A program made the position numbers and the translations under genes. Positions 11,117 through 13,794 of a DNA stretch of 13,794 nucleotides are shown here, piece by piece (the first letter of the stretch is position 1; each line of letters begins with the position of its first letter). Where the stretch lies: the NCBI GenBank assembly GCA_900088475.1, contig FLMG01003282.1, positions 34,104 through 47,897 of the forward strand. The letters run 5' to 3'. The notes below the pieces were generated by a model. The model saw nothing but the letters and a program-made list of their open reading frames with translations, ran no database searches and was not told where the DNA came from. Source of the stretch: Hyphochytrium catenoides (lineage: Eukaryota; Sar; Hyphochytriomycetes; Hyphochytriales; Hyphochytriaceae).

Positions 11117-11301
11117 TAGCCCCTCTTGCCAGTCCTGCGTGCATTTGCTTCATTACCACTTAGAAGTGCTACTTCGTAACAAACATCAGCACTTTCCGCG
11201 CTTCAATAAGGAGTATCTCCGTGCCCAAGACCTTTCCAGGATCGCGCACACTCTTATCAGGCTAACTCGCGGTAGAACACTACCATTCAGCAACAGCGCA
11301 G

Positions 11302-11340
11302 GCGCCTGATGAGAAGCGCCTGATGAGAAGCACCTGATAC
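11302..11340 (+). repeat. 14-bp tandem repeat, about 2.8 copies
   Basis: The unit GCGCCTGATGAGAA occurs perfectly at 11302-11315 and 11316-11329, followed by a partial, diverged copy (GCACCTGATAC) at 11330-11340. It lies about 190 nt past the stop codon of the PHD-finger gene, probably in its 3' UTR. Confidence 0.9.
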
Positions 11341-11537
11341 TGCCATTGCGATAGTATTAGGACAACCAACAATGCCGGGCTTGAGTCTCAGACGTGGGCC
11401 CTTAGTCTGTCCCTAGTCCTCTGACCTTCGCCCTCGAGTCTGGAAGTAAGCAGAAGGAAGATTCTGTGCGCTGAGCGCAAGCTAAACTGCGAACTTTCCG
11501 ATAGATAACGGAGATCCTCATTCAGCTCACTATCAAT

Positions 11538-11543
11538 AATAAA
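11538..11543 (+). terminator. Candidate polyadenylation signal (AATAAA) for the PHD-finger gene
   Basis: A canonical AATAAA lies inside AATAATAAAATA, about 420 nt after the TAG stop at 11114-11116 and ahead of the sorting-nexin start, in an AT-rich patch. Its position fits the end of the upstream transcript, but the hexamer alone is weak evidence. Confidence 0.4.
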
Positions 11544-11720
11544 ATACTCTTTATATTAGCATATTTTCCATCCACGAGCAAACTATCACCAATAATTGAC
11601 GTGATAAGCGGCGATGCTTGTGCAAAAAAAATTTCCTTTTTGCCCTTCGTCGCTTCACTTTCCTCCTTGAGAGTTCCAAGCGCAATAATCTTCAGCTTCT
11701 CGCCACCTCCGCACACTTCG

Positions 11721-13794
11721 ATGACCTCATGGCGTATCAAGGAGCTCAAGAAGATTGATACAGCTACAGAGGACCATCTCAATAGCAGCGCCCTACGTGA
11801 GGCGATACCGGACGGAAACAGGTCTAAAAGCAGGTGGATGCCATCCTAGGGGACGACCATCAAGAAGAGAAGCCATTAGAGGAGGAGATACGGGCAAGAC
11901 AGTTCAAGGACGGACTCTTTCCCGTCAAGAGCTTTATAGATTGCTCGCCTTGTCGAGGGACTCGTCAGAGAGTTGCTGGCCCTTTTGTAGGCTTCCAACG
12001 CAAGGGACGCCGTAGGAGAGATGATGGACAATATGGACAAATGGGACAGTGTCCCCTTTGATACAGAGAAAGATGCAGTGCCTCCCAATGCAGAGAAGAA
12101 GTCCTTTCAATCCAGCAGGCCCTCTCCTGCCGCTGCCCCTGTGCCACCAACGCTTGAGGTCTGCTCTCATTTATGTAAAGACGGTTGTAGTTGGTGTACT
12201 AACACCCTTGTGATCTTCAGAAGGGCAGCTCAATGGAGATTTCAGTTGGTGAACCAGTGAAGCATGGCGACGGCATAAACGCGTACATCTCCTACAAGAT
12301 TACTACCAAGACTGAGCGACCTACTTTCAAGAACAGGCAGTTCTCAGTTATTCGGCGGTTCAGGTCTCACAGTTCTACACCGATCACCTATCAGTCACAG
12401 TCACTCAAGAGTGGACTGTCCTCTTCGATCTGTTGTCTATGATCATCTTCATCTCACCTTTGTCTAAGTCCTGGCTTACCCTTCCACGTTTGCATGTATC
12501 TGCCTTTGTTCCGTGGTTTATCCTCCAACCGACCCATGCTTTCTCTTCTCATTAGCTCAAAGTGCTCTTTGCTATTGACAGGACCATACCTCTTCTCTTC
12601 AAAGCGAGCTTGCACTCTCCCCCCTCTTTCACTCTCTACATCCAGTTAGCTTTCTCAGCGCCTCATTGCTGAGCCTCTTACTTACACTCTCAAGTTATGG
12701 TACTAAGCTCCGCCTTCGCACGGTCTTTATTGTCATATGTGCAGTGATTTTGTCTGGCTTCATGAAACCCTAGCAGCCCATTATCCAGGGATTGTCATCC
12801 CTCCGCTGCCTGAGAAGATACTGGTTGGCCGCTTCTCTCCAGATTTCATTGAGAGCCGGAGGAGAAGTCTAGAGAAATTCCTCAATAGAACAGCGACACA
12901 CCCAGAACTGAGCTTGAGCGAGCAATTTCGGGTCTTTATTGAGGCGGACGAAGGGGAGCTGAACACTTTCAAGGTGGGAAATTTGAGAGCTAAGCGTGGA
13001 GAGGGACAAACAGAGTGACGGCGAGAAAGGAACTGAGAGAGAAAAGCTGAGGAGGGGCTCTATCAGAGTGATATCTGCATTATGACACTTACGTCACTGA
13101 CCTCTCTGTCGCTCCAGCTCAAGAAGGGAAAGAGTAGTCGAGCAAACTCAGGCTGGTTCCAATGGCTAGACGAGACTGTCCAGTCCATCTCTACATCTCT
13201 CGGAGGAGGATCCTCCTTAGAAAAGACGACAGCCGACTTGGAGTTTGATGAGGTCAATGCGTACATGGAAGGACTAGATCCTCTTATGCAGAACTTGTTC
13301 AAGCATGCTCAGGTAGGTTGATTTGGCCCGACGATCGCAGCCAAACACCTGCCACGTTCTGTTTGCACCCAGCCGTTTGATTGTTGCTGATTGCTCCGAA
13401 CGCTAAACCTCCATATCTTGCTTATGTACTTTCCTGTCGCTAGGGTCTGGTCAAGCGCAACCGGGAGACAGCGGAAGGTTTGTTCGAATTCGGGGTGGCA
13501 TTTACCCTCCTAGGACAGGTACTAACGTCATAGTAGTAGTAATAGTGCGCTGCGCAACTGTGCTCTACCCATAGGCCTCTAGCCAAAGCAGGCTATTTCT
13601 TCATATGCGCTGGTTTTGTTGCTTACTGGCTAGTGAGATTGATAGCTGACTGCCTGCCGATGCTTCATCTTGAAATGCAGAATGAAGGTCAGAGTATTGG
13701 AGACGGGCTGGCCAAGGTCGGCAAATGCGCGGATCAGCTATCAGTCTTAACAGCCGAACAGGTGGCGGCAACTACTTCTTGTCTCGTCTTGCGG
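11721..13794 (+). CDS. VPS5: Sorting nexin SNX1/2 (Vps5)-like, PX-BAR; 3' end off the window
   Basis: SNX1/2 (Vps5) proteins bind endosomal phosphoinositides through PX and curve membranes through BAR in retromer/ESCPE-1 tubules. Secure exons are 11991-12158, 12221-12363, 12745-12973, 13118-13312, 13444-13518 and 13681->13794. Proposed first exons are 11721-11796 and 11850-11923. They are in phase, but their introns are only 53 and 67 nt and the sequence is not conserved. Residues about 1-106 are a polar, low-complexity leader (DNMDKWDSVPFDTEKD). PX spans about residues 111-228: MEISVGEPVKHGDGINAYIS, TFKNRQFSVIRRFSDFVWLH with the phosphoinositide-binding RRF at 151-153, IPPLPEK ending at 178, and RRRSLEKFLNR. 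BAR helices begin at about residue 245 (GWFQWLDETVQSI, NLFKHAQGLVKRNRETAEGL, FGVAFTLLGQNEGQ). The rest of BAR is outside the window. A further donor at 13762 could end the last visible exon. Confidence 0.9.
12159..12220 (+). other. 62-nt intron with a consensus TACTAAC branch site
   Basis: This intron of the sorting-nexin gene runs from GTCTGC to TTCAG and joins phase-0 exons directly before the PX domain. TACTAAC at 12197-12203, 17 nt before the 3' end of the intron, is the exact branch-point consensus best known from yeast introns, at a sensible distance from the acceptor. Confidence 0.75.

Larger units (their letters stand above)
11117..11720. other. Gap between the PHD-finger gene and the sorting-nexin gene
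   Basis: These 604 bases hold the 3' flank of the PHD-finger gene and the 5' flank of the sorting-nexin gene. They contain a short tandem repeat and an AATAAA, described separately. The base composition turns AT-rich between about 11530 and 11640. Stop-free stretches exist on both strands (plus to 11309; minus 11522-11782), but neither has recognisable homology or in-phase splice sites to a neighbouring gene. Confidence 0.6.

Noticed and set aside
11113-11132. Possible 20-nt intron (GTAGTAG...TGCCAG) that would extend the PHD protein past its stop.
   Set aside because: Splicing here enters a frame that stops after about ten codons. The PHD finger is already complete, and all other introns seen exceed 50 nt.
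10925-11309. Stop-free plus-strand stretch (start at 10959) overlapping the last PHD exon in another frame and running about 190 nt past its stop.
   Set aside because: No acceptor joins it in phase to the upstream exon: the AG ending at 10924 leads to a TAA within a few codons. The competing frame completes all eight PHD zinc ligands, so this is treated as 3' flank.
11302-11340. Box C/D snoRNA suggested by TGATGA and CTGA motifs.
   Set aside because: The motifs are only a few bases apart within a tandem repeat, there is no terminal stem, and there is no room for a guide sequence.
11522-11782. Minus-strand reading frame of about 86 codons opposite the 5' end of the sorting-nexin gene.
   Set aside because: It lies antisense to the proposed first exon, is partly AT-rich low-complexity sequence, and has no homology I recognise.

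Overview
The window is a stretch of eukaryotic nuclear DNA that is dense in introns. All three genes I can support are split by spliceosomal introns (GT..AG, mostly 50-380 nt), with exons of about 50-830 nt and roughly half GC. The proteins are a MIOS-type GATOR2 subunit, a PHD-finger protein and a sorting nexin of the SNX1/2 (Vps5) class. This set points to a non-land-plant eukaryote, because land plants generally lack GATOR2-specific subunits. A protist or alga seems likely, but I cannot place the lineage from sequence alone.

Layout. (1) Positions 5167 down to 1, minus strand: a MIOS homologue in 16 exons, complete at its N-terminus. Its C-terminal zinc/RING-like end lies beyond the left edge. 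(2) Positions 5168-6082: a divergent intergenic region between two head-to-head starts, with no recognised gene. (3) Positions 6083-11116, plus strand: a 12-exon gene for a predicted protein of about 1038 residues ending in a canonical C4HC3 PHD finger. I recognise nothing else in it with certainty. Two of its introns carry long CT microsatellites. (4) Positions 11117-11720: 3' flank and 5' flank, with a 14-bp tandem repeat and an AATAAA. (5) Positions 11721 to the right edge, plus strand: an SNX1/2 (Vps5)-like gene with the PX domain complete and the BAR domain cut off by the window end.

The exon models were built by hand by requiring splice dinucleotides, reading-frame phase and protein similarity to agree. 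In MIOS all 15 introns are phase-consistent. In the PHD gene the 12 exons sum to 3117 nt (1038 codons plus stop). In the sorting nexin only the first two exons are doubtful. MIOS (nutrient signalling to TORC1 at the lysosome) and the sorting nexin (endosomal retromer sorting) both act on the endolysosomal system. The neighbourhood is probably coincidental, since eukaryotic gene order rarely reflects pathway. I see no mobile element, CRISPR array, tRNA or rRNA. The least explained item is the PHD-finger protein.
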